From Phaeospirillum tilakii (GTDB lineage Bacteria > Pseudomonadota > Alphaproteobacteria > Rhodospirillales > Magnetospirillaceae), in NCBI RefSeq assembly GCF_042683125.1, contig NZ_JBHUIY010000004.1, forward strand, positions 1-64,000: a stretch of 64,000 nucleotides of DNA, written 5' to 3'. Position 1 is the stretch's first letter. Each line of letters opens with the position of its first letter. Both the position numbers and the translations under genes were made by a program. Below are positions 48,441 to 61,030 of this stretch, piece by piece. Below the pieces are notes generated by a model. It was not told the DNA's origin, searched no databases, and was given only the letters and a program-made list of their open reading frames with translations.

Positions 48441-50126
48441 TCAGGCGGCGCGGACGTCGCCGAGGAAGCGTTCGATCACCCCCTTCATCGTCCCCGCATC
48501 CTGCGACAGAGTCCGGGCCGACAGCAGCACCTGGGCGGCGGCCTCGCCGGTTTCCGCCGCCGCCTGCGACACCCCGCCGATATTGGCGGCGACCTCGTTG
48601 GTGCCCTGGGCGGCGCGCTGGACGTTGCGGGCGATCTCGGCGGTGGCGGCGGCCTGCTCCTCGATCGCGGCCGAAATCGCTCCGGCGATCTCGTTGATTT
48701 CCTCGATGCGGGTGACGATCGCGCCGATCGCGGCGACGGCGGCCTGGGTGGCGGTCTGCACCGCGCCGATCTGGCCGGTGATCTCCTCGGTGGCGCGGGC
48801 GGTCTGGTTGGCCAGCCCCTTGACCTCGTTGGCGACCACGGCGAAGCCCTTGCCGGCGTCGCCGGCCCGCGCCGCCTCGATGGTGGCGTTCAAGGCCAAC
48901 AGGTTGGTCTGGCTGGCGATGTCGTTGATCAGGCTGATCACCGCGCCGATCCGGGCCGAGCTTTCCGCCAGCCCCTGGACGGTGGTGTTGGTGCGGGCGG
49001 CCTCCTCGCGGGCGGTGCGCGACACCGCGTTCGACTGCGCGACCTGCCGGCCGATCTCGGCGATCGAGGCGGACAGCTCCTCGGCGGCGCTGGCGACGGT
49101 CTCGACGCTGGCCGAGGCCTCCTCGGTGGCGGCGGCGACGGTCGCGGCCTGCTGGTTGGAACGGTCGGCGTTGGCGGTCATCGCCTGGGCGGTGGTTTCC
49201 ATCATCCCGGCGGCGTTGGCCAGTTCCTTGAGCATGCCGCCGATGGAGCGGTCGAACGACCCGGCCAGCGTCTCGATCTGGCGGCCGCGCGCCTCGCGCG
49301 CCTGCTGCTCGGCCGCCTGTTCGCGGGCGAGCCGCTCGGCGCGCAGGCCGTTGTCGCGGAACACCTCGACCGCGCCGGCCATCATCCCGATCTCGTCGCC
49401 ACGGTCGCGCGCCGGGATCGCGGTGGCGTGATCGCCCTCGGCCAGCCGGCGCATCGCCGCGGTCATCGCGGTGATCGGTTTGGCGATCTGCTGGCGCAGC
49501 CCCAGCCCCAGCACCACGATCAGCAGCATGATCACCGCCAGGGCGGCAAAGGTCACCGCGCGGGCCTCGGCATAGGTGCCGTCGATCCGTTCGCTGGCCT
49601 GGGCCGCGCCCTGGTCGTTGAGGGCGATGCCCTGGGTCAGCGCCTTGCGCGCGTCATAATAGAAGCGGAGGCCGTCGCCGAGCTGGAGGGTGCGGGCCTC
49701 GGCCTTGCGGTCCTGGCGCGACAGCGCCAGCACCTGATCGCTGGCACCGAGGTAGGCGGTCCAGTCCTTGAGGAAACGCTCGAACGCCTCGCGCTCGGCC
49801 GGCGAGGAGATCAACGGCTGGTAGGTCTTGATCGCGGTGTCGATCTGTTCGCGCTGGGCGCGGACCTTGCCGTCCTGCTCGGCCATCGCCTCCGGGGTCT
49901 GGGCGGTGATGTGGGCCAGTTCGCGGAGGCGATGCTCGACCAGCAGCGTTTCCAGCCGCGACAGGCTGCGGACGCTCGGCAGCCAATCCTGGGCGATGGC
50001 CCGGCCGGCCCGGTTCATGTCTCGCATCTCGGCCAGATTGATCAGGCTGTTGAGCAGCACCACCACCAGCACCAGCGCGAAGGCGAGGCCGATCTTGGCC
50101 GGAATTTTCAGGTTGTTGATCATCAT
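48441..50126 (-). CDS. Methyl-accepting chemotaxis protein
   Basis: 561 residues. A transmembrane helix at about 10-30 and a second at about 190-212 enclose a helical periplasmic sensor of four-helix-bundle type. A HAMP domain (R-Q-Q-I-A-K-P-I-T-A-M) follows, then a long signalling coiled coil with the hairpin tip E-I-G-R-Q-V ... L-A-L-N-A-T-I-E-A-A-R-A-G-D-A-G-K-G-F-A-V-V-A-N-E-V. The ligand is not predictable. Confidence 0.94.
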   Translation of the reverse strand: MMINNLKIPAKIGLAFALVLVVVLLNSLINLAEMRDMNRAGRAIAQDWLPSVRSLSRLETLLVEHRLRELAHITAQTPEAMAEQDGKVRAQREQIDTAIKTYQPLISSPAEREAFERFLKDWTAYLGASDQVLALSRQDRKAEARTLQLGDGLRFYYDARKALTQGIALNDQGAAQASERIDGTYAEARAVTFAALAVIMLLIVVLGLGLRQQIAKPITAMTAAMRRLAEGDHATAIPARDRGDEIGMMAGAVEVFRDNGLRAERLAREQAAEQQAREARGRQIETLAGSFDRSIGGMLKELANAAGMMETTAQAMTANADRSNQQAATVAAATEEASASVETVASAAEELSASIAEIGRQVAQSNAVSRTAREEAARTNTTVQGLAESSARIGAVISLINDIASQTNLLALNATIEAARAGDAGKGFAVVANEVKGLANQTARATEEITGQIGAVQTATQAAVAAIGAIVTRIEEINEIAGAISAAIEEQAAATAEIARNVQRAAQGTNEVAANIGGVSQAAAETGEAAAQVLLSARTLSQDAGTMKGVIERFLGDVRAA

Positions 50127-50340
50127 CCCCCACCTCTCCCGCGCCGGATTGATCCCATAGGGGTTTTAATCTAAGGTAATAACCCTATAACTAAAGCCCT
50201 AAATCACTGCGCAGGAAGATGGGGGAGGGCGGCGCCGCTTTCAAGCTGGACCGACGCATGGAGTGTATTCGCCATCGGGGTGGGCCTGTGTGGTCGGGTT
50301 CATGGACGGAGGCGCTGGCGGGGGGAGGGAGTGGGGGAGG

Positions 50341-51369
50341 TCAGGCCGAGAACCGTGCCGCGACCGCCTCGATTTCGGCCAGGACACCCCCATTGATGAA
50401 GGCATCGGGATGCGCCTGATCGACCTCCAGGGTCCAGGTGCCGGTTCTGTGGTCTGGGAAGGTGATGCTGATCTCGACATGGTGGACATAGGACACCGTG
50501 CCGAAAGTGTCGGAAAAGAAGGTGACGGTATATCGGAGCGCCAATCCCTTCCGCACGGCGGTTCTGACCAGCCGCTCGAACGGGATCATGGCGGTGTTGA
50601 GCGAATGCGGCCCCGCCATCAGATTGGCCGGAACATCGCCGCCCCCCAGGGAATGAGCAACCAGATGCAGCCATTCGGAATTCGCGATGCCGCTCAACAG
50701 CGCGGCGCTGCCGCCCATCACCCCCGCCAGACCGGGCCGGGGCGGGATATCCATCAGCGTTCGCGAATCGATCGTCGCTTCTTGCTGGGTAATCAGGCCG
50801 GTCAGCGGCCGGGGCCCTTCGGTCAGCATGGAACTGGCGGATTCGGTGACCGGCCCGAAGAACGGCGATACCCGCATCCGTGACGCATCCGACGGGGGCC
50901 GCCAGGCGACGCTCGACAGAATTCCGAGACGGTTCAGCTTGAGGGCCCGGTGGCGCCCCCGCACCGGAATGAGGGTGTTTTCCGAATTTCTGGTCAGCTC
51001 CAACGCATAGAAAGTCGCTTCCTCCGCGCTGACCTGGATGCCCCGCCGCCCGAGGATCCTGACCACCTTGTCTTCCAGCCGTTCCTCCGTATCGTCGGCC
51101 ACGGCCATCCGTTGGATCGTCGCCGACGGAACCGTCAGCCCAGGCCTGACGGCGGAAGCGGGGGCTACCGCCGCCGGGGCATGAAACCGGTGCGGCGGCG
51201 GGGGCGGCGGTGCGGCGGCCGTTCTGGTCTGGAGGGCGGCGAGGGGGGCCGCGCCGAATTTGGTCGGCGGCGGCCGATGGTAGGCCAGGGTGGGGCCGGT
51301 GGTTTTGGGCTGGGCCGCGCCGTGGGGCCCGAATTTGGTGGGAGGTGGCAGGTGTTTCCGTGTCGTCAT
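50341..51369 (-). CDS. Putative nuclease toxin with PPTKFG N-terminal tags
   Basis: 342 residues. The first 45 residues contain two P-P-P-T-K-F-G elements (at about 8 and 33) followed by a Pro-rich linker and an A-T-I-Q-R-M motif, features shared by effector proteins with secretion-type N-termini. The C-terminal 150 residues contain E-W-L-H-L-V-A-H-S-L-G-G-G-D then N-L-M-A-G-P-H-S-L-N-T-A-M-I-P-F-E. This H-(x3)-H-x-L-G-G ... N-L ... N ... E pattern resembles the beta-beta-alpha-metal nucleases of the Endonuclease_NS_2 type. No immunity gene is recognised next to it. The toxin role is inferred. Confidence 0.55.
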   Translation of the reverse strand: MTTRKHLPPPTKFGPHGAAQPKTTGPTLAYHRPPPTKFGAAPLAALQTRTAAAPPPPPPHRFHAPAAVAPASAVRPGLTVPSATIQRMAVADDTEERLEDKVVRILGRRGIQVSAEEATFYALELTRNSENTLIPVRGRHRALKLNRLGILSSVAWRPPSDASRMRVSPFFGPVTESASSMLTEGPRPLTGLITQQEATIDSRTLMDIPPRPGLAGVMGGSAALLSGIANSEWLHLVAHSLGGGDVPANLMAGPHSLNTAMIPFERLVRTAVRKGLALRYTVTFFSDTFGTVSYVHHVEISITFPDHRTGTWTLEVDQAHPDAFINGGVLAEIEAVAARFSA

Positions 51370-51591
51370 CTCGCCCCGGCGTGCGCTGTCGGCCTGTTCT
51401 TCCCTTCAGAATAGCACAGCCCAAAAGACGGGGCGCCATTCCCGCCTCGTTTTAAAAACAAAATTGGGTCGAGGGTTCGCCCCGGCCGGGTTCGAGGGTG
51501 GAGCGATACCAAATTATCGCGTGCAAACGAAAGGCCGCCGCCCCCCGGTCGGGGAGCGGCGGCCTCGTGTCGCGGCGCGTGCCGTTACGGC

Positions 51592-52605
51592 TCAGTGATG
51601 GCCGCGGGCGAGCAGGCGGGCGGCGTCGGGCGCGGTGTAGGTCAGGATCGCGTCGGCCCCGGCGCGCTTGAAGCCGATCAGGCTTTCCAGCACCACCTTG
51701 TCCCAGTCGAGCCAGCCATTGAGGGCGGCGGCCTTCAGCATGGCGTACTCGCCCGACACCTGATAGGCCAGGGTCGGCACGCCAAAGGCGTCCTTGACCC
51801 GGCGGATGATGTCGAGATAGGGCTGGCCGGGCTTGACCATCACCATGTCGGCGCCCTCGGACAGGTCGGCGGCGATTTCGCGCAGCGCCTCGTTCGAGTT
51901 GGCGGGGTCCATCTGATAGGTCTTCTTGTCGCCCTTCAGCGCCCCGCCCGAGCCGACCGCGTCGCGGAACGGACCGTAGAAGGCCGAGGCGTACTTGGCG
52001 GCGTAGGAGATGATGCGGGTGTCGATCAGCCCCTTCTCATCCAGCGCCTCGCGGATGGCGCGGATGCGGCCGTCCATCATGTCGGACGGCGCGACGGCGT
52101 CACAGCCGGCCTGGGCCTGGACCACCGCCATCTTGCGCAGGGCATCGACGGTCGGGTCGTTGATGACATAGCCATCGACCACCAGCCCGTCCTGACCGTT
52201 GCTGTTGAACGGATCGAGCGCGACGTCGCAGATCACGCCGAGATTCGGCAGCGCCTGCTTGATCGCGCGGACGGTGCGGCAGACCAGATTGTTGGGGTTG
52301 TAGGCTTCGCGCGCGTCCTCGGTCTTGAGCGAATCATCGACCGAGGGGAACAGGGCGATCGCCGGGATGCCGAGATCGGCGATGCGACGGCATTCCTCGA
52401 CCAGCAGGTCGATCGAGAACCGGGCGACGCCCGGCATCGAGGGGATTTCCTGGCGGACGTTGCTGCCCTCGACCACGAACACCGGCAGAATCAGGTCATC
52501 GACCGACAGCTTGTGTTCGGAACAGAGCCGCCGGGACCAATCGTCCCGGCGGTTGCGGCGCAGTCGCGTCAGAGGAAATTCGACATGAGGAAGGATGGTG
52601 GACAC
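51592..52605 (-). CDS. hemB: Delta-aminolevulinic acid dehydratase
   Basis: 337 residues. The Schiff-base lysines are in Y-A-A-K-Y-A-S-A-F-Y-G-P-F-R and M-V-K-P-G-Q-P-Y. The metal-site region reads V-A-L-D-P-F-N-S-N-G-Q-D-G with no Cys triplet, so it is the Mg-dependent, non-zinc type usual in alphaproteobacteria. It makes porphobilinogen for haem, bacteriochlorophyll and cobalamin. Located 4 bp after metY on the same strand. Confidence 0.96.
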   Translation of the reverse strand: MSTILPHVEFPLTRLRRNRRDDWSRRLCSEHKLSVDDLILPVFVVEGSNVRQEIPSMPGVARFSIDLLVEECRRIADLGIPAIALFPSVDDSLKTEDAREAYNPNNLVCRTVRAIKQALPNLGVICDVALDPFNSNGQDGLVVDGYVINDPTVDALRKMAVVQAQAGCDAVAPSDMMDGRIRAIREALDEKGLIDTRIISYAAKYASAFYGPFRDAVGSGGALKGDKKTYQMDPANSNEALREIAADLSEGADMVMVKPGQPYLDIIRRVKDAFGVPTLAYQVSGEYAMLKAAALNGWLDWDKVVLESLIGFKRAGADAILTYTAPDAARLLARGHH

Positions 52606-52609
52606 GGGT

Positions 52610-53905
52610 TCAGATGGCCTCCAAAGCCTGCTTCAGATCGGCGAGGATGTCGTCGATATGTTCGATACCGATCGACAATCTCACATAGCCCGGCGTCACA
52701 CCAGTCGCCAATTGCTCATCCCCCGAAAGCTGGGAATGGGTGGTGCTGGCGGGATGGATCGCCAGCGAACGGGCGTCGCCGATGTTGGCGACGTGATAGA
52801 ACAGCTTCAGATTGTCGATGAAGTTGCGGCCGGCCAGCACACCGTCCTTCAGCTCGAAGCCGAGCAGGCCGCCATAGAAGCCGCCCTTCAGCACCGCGTC
52901 GGCGCGGCGGCGGGGCTCGCCGGTCTGGAGGCTGGGATGGATCACCCGGCTGACCTTGGGATGCGAGGCGAGATACTGGGCAACGGCGGTGGCGTTGCGG
53001 CTGTGCTCGCGGATCCGCAGCGGCAGGGTCTCCAGCCCCTGGATGGTCTGGAACGCCGCCAGCGGAGTCACCGCCGCGCCGATGTCGCGCAGCAGGATGA
53101 CGCGGGCGCGCAGGATGTAGGCGATCGGGCCGAGCGGCTTGACCGCCTGGGTCCACACCGCGCCATGATAGGACGGATCGGGCTGGTTCAGCAGCGGGAA
53201 GCGGTCGGCGTGCTTCTCCCAATCGAACTTGCCGCTGTCGATGATCGCGCCGCCGATGGTGGTGCCGTGGCCGCCGATATACTTGGTGGTCGAATAGACC
53301 ACGATGTGGGCGCCCTGCTCGAACGGCTTGGCGATCACCGGGGCGGCGGTGTTGTCAACGATCAGCGGCACCCCCAGCTTGTCACCCAGCGCCGCGACCT
53401 CGGCGATCGGGAACACGTTGAGCTTGGGGTTGGGCAGGGTCTCGGCATACCACGCCCGGGTCTTCGAGTCGGTGGCGCGGGCGAAGGCCTCGGGGTCGGT
53501 CGGATCGACGAAGCGGGCCTCGATGCCGAACTGCTTGAAGGTGTTGGCGAACAGGTTCCAGGTGCCGCCATACAGATCGGTCGAGGTGACGAAATTGTCT
53601 CCGGCCTGGGCGACGTTGAGGATCGAGAAGGTGCTGGCCGCCTGACCCGACGACACCGCCAACGCCGCCACGCCGCCTTCCAGCGCGGCCAGACGCTGCT
53701 CCAGCACGTCGGTGGTCGGGTTCATGATGCGGGTGTAGATGTTGCCCAGCTCCTTCAGCCCGAACAGATTGGCGGCGTGCTCGGCATTGTGGAACTGGTA
53801 CGAGGTGGTCTGATGAATCGGGACCGCGACGGAGCCGGTGGTGGGGTCGGCACGATAGCCGGCATGCAGGACGATGGTTTCCGGATTGCTGCTTTTGACG
53901 GACAT
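52610..53905 (-). CDS. metY: O-acetylhomoserine sulfhydrylase (MetY)
   Basis: 431 residues. The PLP-binding Lys lies in V-V-Y-S-T-T-K-Y-I-G-G-H-G, with the Y-T-R-I-M-N-P-T region near residue 60 and L-S-S-G-Q-A-A near 88. Length and the H-G-T-T-I-G-G sequence fit MetY rather than MetB or MetZ. It makes homocysteine from O-acetylhomoserine and sulfide. Operon with hemB. Confidence 0.93.
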   Translation of the reverse strand: MSVKSSNPETIVLHAGYRADPTTGSVAVPIHQTTSYQFHNAEHAANLFGLKELGNIYTRIMNPTTDVLEQRLAALEGGVAALAVSSGQAASTFSILNVAQAGDNFVTSTDLYGGTWNLFANTFKQFGIEARFVDPTDPEAFARATDSKTRAWYAETLPNPKLNVFPIAEVAALGDKLGVPLIVDNTAAPVIAKPFEQGAHIVVYSTTKYIGGHGTTIGGAIIDSGKFDWEKHADRFPLLNQPDPSYHGAVWTQAVKPLGPIAYILRARVILLRDIGAAVTPLAAFQTIQGLETLPLRIREHSRNATAVAQYLASHPKVSRVIHPSLQTGEPRRRADAVLKGGFYGGLLGFELKDGVLAGRNFIDNLKLFYHVANIGDARSLAIHPASTTHSQLSGDEQLATGVTPGYVRLSIGIEHIDDILADLKQALEAI

Positions 53906-54060
53906 CTGCCTCGGGCTCCTTGCTCCGCAAAGGGGATGGCGGGAATTTCACACCAAACCGAGTCGGTGTCAATAGGATAAGTCTACGCATGTGGTAGATT
54001 TATGACGCGCGGAGGTGGAGAAGGGCAGGGAGGTGCCCGCGCGCCCCGGGGCGATGTGAT

Positions 54061-54224
54061 GTGGGCTCCGCCCACACCCGCCAAGGGCCGCAAGGCCCTT
54101 GGAACCCATTGGTGGTCGGGCGCGGACCGGCCTTTCAGCTTGGGCGCGGATGTTTGCCGCGCGAAGGGCAAGGAAAGGGATCCAAGGGCCTTGCGGCCCT
54201 TGGCGGGTGCGGGCAGAGCCCGCG
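54061..54224. repeat. Dispersed palindromic element, copy C
   Basis: The outer inverted repeats CCGCCAAGGGCCGCAAGGCC and complement enclose a spacer closely similar to copy A (GGTCGGGCGCGGACCGGCC ... AAGGGCAAGGAAAGGG). Copies A and C therefore share the whole unit, not only the ends. Located between metY and uvrA. Confidence 0.8.
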
Positions 54225-54229
54225 TCTTT

Positions 54230-57073
<2,844 letters not shown>

Positions 57074-57312
57074 CGCCGATGAATGCCGTTCAGGTTATGT
57101 TCCGGGCGACGATCCTAGAGGATTTCCCACAGGCGGAAAAGGATATTCCGCTCCAAAAAACATTATAAAAAATTGATTTGAAAGGAGAGTTTTTTAAGAC
57201 GCGCCGGGGCTGGGAAAAAGCGCGCGCAACGCCCATTTGCCGGGAATCGGGTGGTGGAAACCGGGCCGGCGGCGGCGCGGCGCTCCCCCCGTCGCATCGG
57301 GAGTGCCTCGGG

Positions 57313-60300
57313 ATGGAAGCTGCCTCGACTTCACCCGCCACCAGAACCGGCCCCAGCCCGCTCGGGCTGATGCGGATGCTGGAAGGCTGTCCGCTGGCGG
57401 TGCTGGTGTTCGACGGCGACGGGCAGGTGATGTACGGCAACCCCCAGGCGGAGCGGCTGTTCGGCCTGCCGCGCGCGCTGCTGCTCGACAGCGCGGTGGC
57501 GGTGCTCTACGCCCATCCCGACCACCACGCCCGGCTGCTCGGGATCTACGAGCGCAAGGGGGCGGTGCGCGAGGTCGAGCTGCGGATGCGGCGGATGTCC
57601 GGCACCGATTTCTGGGCGCTGATGACCTGGGACCAGACCCGCTTCAACGGGGTCGAGGCCACCATCGCCTGGATCCAGGACCTCAGCGGCCAGAAGCTCG
57701 ACCGCGAGCGGATCGAATGCCTGTTCAACGGCGCGCCGCTGCCGATGCTGCTTTATCGCCATGCCACCGGCGAGACCATCCTGGCCAACGGCCGCGCCGC
57801 CGAGCTGTTCGACGTCGGCGGGCGCGCCGGCCGGTTCAACCGGCTGATCGGGGCGGAAACCTACCGCGATTTCAGCGCCCGGCTCAGCGAGGGCGGCTAT
57901 CTCGAGGATTACGAACTGCGCATCACCACCGCCTACGGCGAATTGCTGCCGGTGGCGCTGTCGGGCCAGATCGTCACCCTGGCCGAGGAACGCTGCGTCC
58001 TGGTCGGCATTTCCGACATCACCGACCGCAAGCAGGCCGAGGAGATGCTGCGCCGCTTCTTCGAGGGGGCGCCGCTGGCGATGCTGCTGGTCGATGCCGA
58101 CAGCGGCCGGGTGATCCGGGTCAACCGGCGCGGCTCGGAACTGGTCGAGGGCGCCCCGGGCGGCGAGAAGCTGTTCGACGATTACATCGGCACCGCCGCC
58201 GGCGATGCCTTCCGCGACCAGCTCCGCAACGGCGGCTTCGTCGATAATTTCGAAACCCAGTTCACCACCGATTACGGCGAGATCTTCTGGGCCCGGCTGT
58301 CCGGTCAGGTGATCCATGTCGAGGAGCGCAACCGCATCCTGATCGGCCTCAACGACATCACCGAGAGCAAGCACACCGAGGCCGAACTGAAGAAGGCCAA
58401 GGAGGAGGCGGAGCGGGCCAATCAGGCCAAGTCGATGTTCCTCGCCACGATGAGCCACGAGATCCGCACCCCGATGAACGGGGTGCTCGGGATGCTCGAC
58501 GTGCTGCACACCACCCCGCTCGACGGCGAGCAGCGCGAGGTGGTGGGGGTGATCCGCAATTCGGCCCAGTCGCTGCTGGCGATCATCGACGACATCCTCG
58601 ATCTGTCGAAGATCGAGGCGGGGCGGCTCGACCTGGAGACCATCCCGCTGACCCTCGGCGAGATGATCGAATGCACGGTCGAGATGCTGGCCCACCGCGC
58701 CCGCGACCGCCGGCTGGAACTGGCCTGGCACATCGACCCGACCCTGCCGGAAAGCTGCCTGGGCGACCCGGTGCGGCTGCGCCAGATCCTGATCAACCTG
58801 ATCGGCAACGCCATCAAGTTCACCGAGCAGGGCTCGGTCAGCCTGGAAGTGACGCTGGCCGAGCGGTTTGACCAGTGGGTGGCGGTGCGGTTCGCGGTGA
58901 CCGATACCGGCATCGGCCTCAGCGAGGAGCAGCGCCAGCGGCTGTTCACCCCGTTCACCCAGGCCGACGCCTCGACCACCCGGCGCTTTGGCGGGACCGG
59001 GCTCGGCCTGTCGATCTGCCGCCGGCTGGTCGAGATGATGGGCGGCGGCATCGACGTCGACAGCGTCGAGGGGCAGGGCTCGACCTTCTGGTTCACCGCC
59101 CCGCTGCGGCTGCTGCCGGAGGAGCTGCCGCCACGGCGGCGCGACTGCGCCGGCCTGACCGTGCTGGTGGTGGATGACCAGCCCACCGCCCGCCGCTGCG
59201 TCGCCGACATCCTGGCCCGCCACGGCGCCCAGGTGGTGGCGGCGGCCGATGCCGACCAGGCCGTCGCCGCCCTGGCCGAATCCGGCCTGCGGCCCAACCT
59301 GCTGCTGATCGACGACGGGCCGGAGATCGAGGCGGCGCTCGACCGGCTGGGCGTCGCCCCCGCCGCCACCCTGATCACCACCCCCGGCCGGCCCGAGGCG
59401 CTGGCCCCGCTGCGGGCGGCGCGCGGGCTGGGGGCGGTGCTGGCCAAGCCGCTGCGCAGCGGCTCGCTGATCCGCGCCGTCGCCGTTGCCACCGGGCGCC
59501 AGCCGGGGGCGGCCGGCGAAGCCGCCGCCACCGCCGAGGCCGCGCCGCCGCCGCGCCCGCTGCTGACCCGCGAGCAGGCGCTGGCCGCCGGCCGGCTGAT
59601 CCTGGTGGCCGAGGACAATCCCACCAACCGGCTGGTGATCGGCAAGCAGCTCGACCGGCTCGGCCATCGCTTCGACATCGTCGAGGAGGGCGAGGCGGCG
59701 TGGAAGGCGCTGCACGAGGTGTCCTACGGCCTGCTGCTGACCGATTGCTTCATGCCGGTGCTCGATGGCTACGACCTGACGATGCGGATCCGCGCCGCCG
59801 AGGCGGACAGCGGCGGCCGCCGCCTGCCGATCCTCGCCCTGACCGCCAACGCTTTGCCGGGCGACGCCGAAACCTGCCGCCGCGCCGGGATGGACGATTA
59901 TCTCAGCAAGCCGGTGGCGATCGACAAGCTGGCGGCGATGCTCGACCGCCACCTGCCGTCGCCGCCGGCCGACGCCGACGCCGCCCCGCCCGAACCCGAG
60001 CCGGCGCCCGAGCCGGCGCCCGAGCCGGCGCCCGAGCCGGCGCCCGAGCCGGCGCCCGAGCCCGCGCCCGAGCCCGCGCCTGAACCCGCGCCTGAACCCG
60101 AACCCGCGCCGGCGGCCGAGGTCCCGCCCCCGGCCGCCGCGCCGGCCGTGCCGCTCGACCTCGCCGCGCTGGCCGGGCTGCTGGGCGACGACGATCCCTC
60201 GCTGCTGGCCGAGGTGGTGGGATTCTTCGTCGAGGCCTATCCCGCCAGCGGCGACGCCCTGGCGATCGCGCTGGCCGCCGGCGACCGCGCCGCGATCCGC

Positions 60301-60480
60301 TTCGCCGCCCACGCCGGCAAGGGCGCCGCCCGCAACGCCTGCGCCCCCGCCCTGGCCGCGCTGCTGATGGACATCGAACAGGGCGCGGCCGAAACTCCGT
60401 TCGAGCAGCTCGCCGCCTGGGAACATCAGGCCGCCGCCGAGTTCGAGGCGATCAAGGCGTTTGCGGCGACGCTCGGGTGA
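57313..60480 (+). CDS. Cytosolic hybrid histidine kinase (PAS-HisKA-HATPase-REC-REC-HPt)
   Basis: 1055 residues from ATG 57313. Three PAS domains lie at about 20-360; HisKA at about 375-440 contains F-L-A-T-M-S-H-E-I-R-T-P-M-N-G with the phospho-His; the ATPase region has D-T-G-I-G-L and G-G-T-G-L-G-L. A degenerate receiver (V-L-V-V-D-D-Q-P-T) and a canonical one (V-A-E-D-N-P-T-N-R, T-D-C-F-M-P-V-L-D-G) follow, then an E-P-A-P repeat linker and an HPt domain with A-A-H-A-G-K-G-A-A. No membrane segment, so it senses a cytosolic signal. A receiver protein is encoded nearby at 61175. Confidence 0.93.
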   Translation: MEAASTSPATRTGPSPLGLMRMLEGCPLAVLVFDGDGQVMYGNPQAERLFGLPRALLLDSAVAVLYAHPDHHARLLGIYERKGAVREVELRMRRMSGTDFWALMTWDQTRFNGVEATIAWIQDLSGQKLDRERIECLFNGAPLPMLLYRHATGETILANGRAAELFDVGGRAGRFNRLIGAETYRDFSARLSEGGYLEDYELRITTAYGELLPVALSGQIVTLAEERCVLVGISDITDRKQAEEMLRRFFEGAPLAMLLVDADSGRVIRVNRRGSELVEGAPGGEKLFDDYIGTAAGDAFRDQLRNGGFVDNFETQFTTDYGEIFWARLSGQVIHVEERNRILIGLNDITESKHTEAELKKAKEEAERANQAKSMFLATMSHEIRTPMNGVLGMLDVLHTTPLDGEQREVVGVIRNSAQSLLAIIDDILDLSKIEAGRLDLETIPLTLGEMIECTVEMLAHRARDRRLELAWHIDPTLPESCLGDPVRLRQILINLIGNAIKFTEQGSVSLEVTLAERFDQWVAVRFAVTDTGIGLSEEQRQRLFTPFTQADASTTRRFGGTGLGLSICRRLVEMMGGGIDVDSVEGQGSTFWFTAPLRLLPEELPPRRRDCAGLTVLVVDDQPTARRCVADILARHGAQVVAAADADQAVAALAESGLRPNLLLIDDGPEIEAALDRLGVAPAATLITTPGRPEALAPLRAARGLGAVLAKPLRSGSLIRAVAVATGRQPGAAGEAAATAEAAPPPRPLLTREQALAAGRLILVAEDNPTNRLVIGKQLDRLGHRFDIVEEGEAAWKALHEVSYGLLLTDCFMPVLDGYDLTMRIRAAEADSGGRRLPILALTANALPGDAETCRRAGMDDYLSKPVAIDKLAAMLDRHLPSPPADADAAPPEPEPAPEPAPEPAPEPAPEPAPEPAPEPAPEPAPEPEPAPAAEVPPPAAAPAVPLDLAALAGLLGDDDPSLLAEVVGFFVEAYPASGDALAIALAAGDRAAIRFAAHAGKGAARNACAPALAALLMDIEQGAAETPFEQLAAWEHQAAAEFEAIKAFAATLG
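59996..60110 (+). repeat. In-frame tandem repeat encoding an E-P-A-P linker
   Basis: A 12-bp unit, GAGCCGGCGCCC with variants, is repeated about nine times between the second receiver and the HPt domain of the hybrid kinase. Copy number may vary between strains by slippage, changing linker length without changing frame. Confidence 0.8.
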
Positions 60481-60569
60481 GAGAAGAGGGTCGCCTCGGC
60501 CAGCGACAGCAGAAAATCCCGCATGCCGCCCCGGAACAGCACGCAGGCATCGAGAACGGCGGTTTCCAT
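60426..60569 (-). pseudogene. Truncated PIN-domain toxin
   Basis: A 47-residue frame from ATG 60569, 11 bp after the HTH gene stop, reads V-L-D-A-C-V-L-F-R-G-G-M-R-D-F-L-L-S-L-A-E, the start of PIN-domain toxins (first acidic residue of the active site). It then runs into the 3' end of the hybrid kinase gene and stops. PIN toxins are usually about 130-190 residues, so this is a broken toxin partner of the HTH antitoxin. Confidence 0.7.
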
Positions 60570-60580
60570 TCAGAGGGGCA

Positions 60581-61030
60581 TCACCCTTCACGCGTTTGGG
60601 TTTCGGCCGCCAGCGCGTCCAACGCCGCCCGCCGTCGCGGCTCCTGCTCGCGCTTGTAGGCGATGACGGCCTCGTAGGGGAGGCGATGATGCGCGCCGAC
60701 CTTGCGAAACGGCAGGATCCCCTGGTTCAGCAGGTTCATCAGATAAGGCCGCGATACCTTGAGGAGGTCCGCCGCTTCCTGCGCGGACATCTCCCGATCA
60801 ACGGCGACGACATCGACCGGGTGCCCGCCCGCCATCAGACCGGCCGCCTTGGCCAGCAGGGAAACGGTGGCGAGCGGAATCGCCAACTTCTGACCGTTGA
60901 CGGTGATCGTCGCCTCCAGCCGGGGCGGCGCCAACGCGAACAGCCCGGCCAACGTATGGCTCAGAGTGTGAGCCATGGCGGTTTCGCCTTCATTTTCAGT
61001 CATGAAGGGCGTGTCGCCGGGCGAACGCAT
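60581..61030 (-). CDS. HTH (excisionase-type) antitoxin-like protein
   Basis: 149 residues from ATG 61030, with GGAG about 8 bp upstream. Residues about 75-125 form a MerR/excisionase-type HTH (M-S-A-Q-E-A-A-D-L-L-K-V-S-R-P-Y-L, then F-R-K-V-G-A-H-H-R-L-P). Such proteins pair with PIN-domain toxins. Here the toxin is truncated, so the antitoxin may be an orphan. Confidence 0.75.
   Translation of the reverse strand: MRSPGDTPFMTENEGETAMAHTLSHTLAGLFALAPPRLEATITVNGQKLAIPLATVSLLAKAAGLMAGGHPVDVVAVDREMSAQEAADLLKVSRPYLMNLLNQGILPFRKVGAHHRLPYEAVIAYKREQEPRRRAALDALAAETQTREG

Noticed and set aside
59996..60110. Short regular repeats as a CRISPR array
   Set aside because: The units are 12 bp, contiguous and in frame within the hybrid kinase; no spacers.
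57331..60591. A 1086-codon minus-strand frame over the hybrid kinase
   Set aside because: Antisense shadow; composition is Gly/Arg/Gln-rich with no domain.
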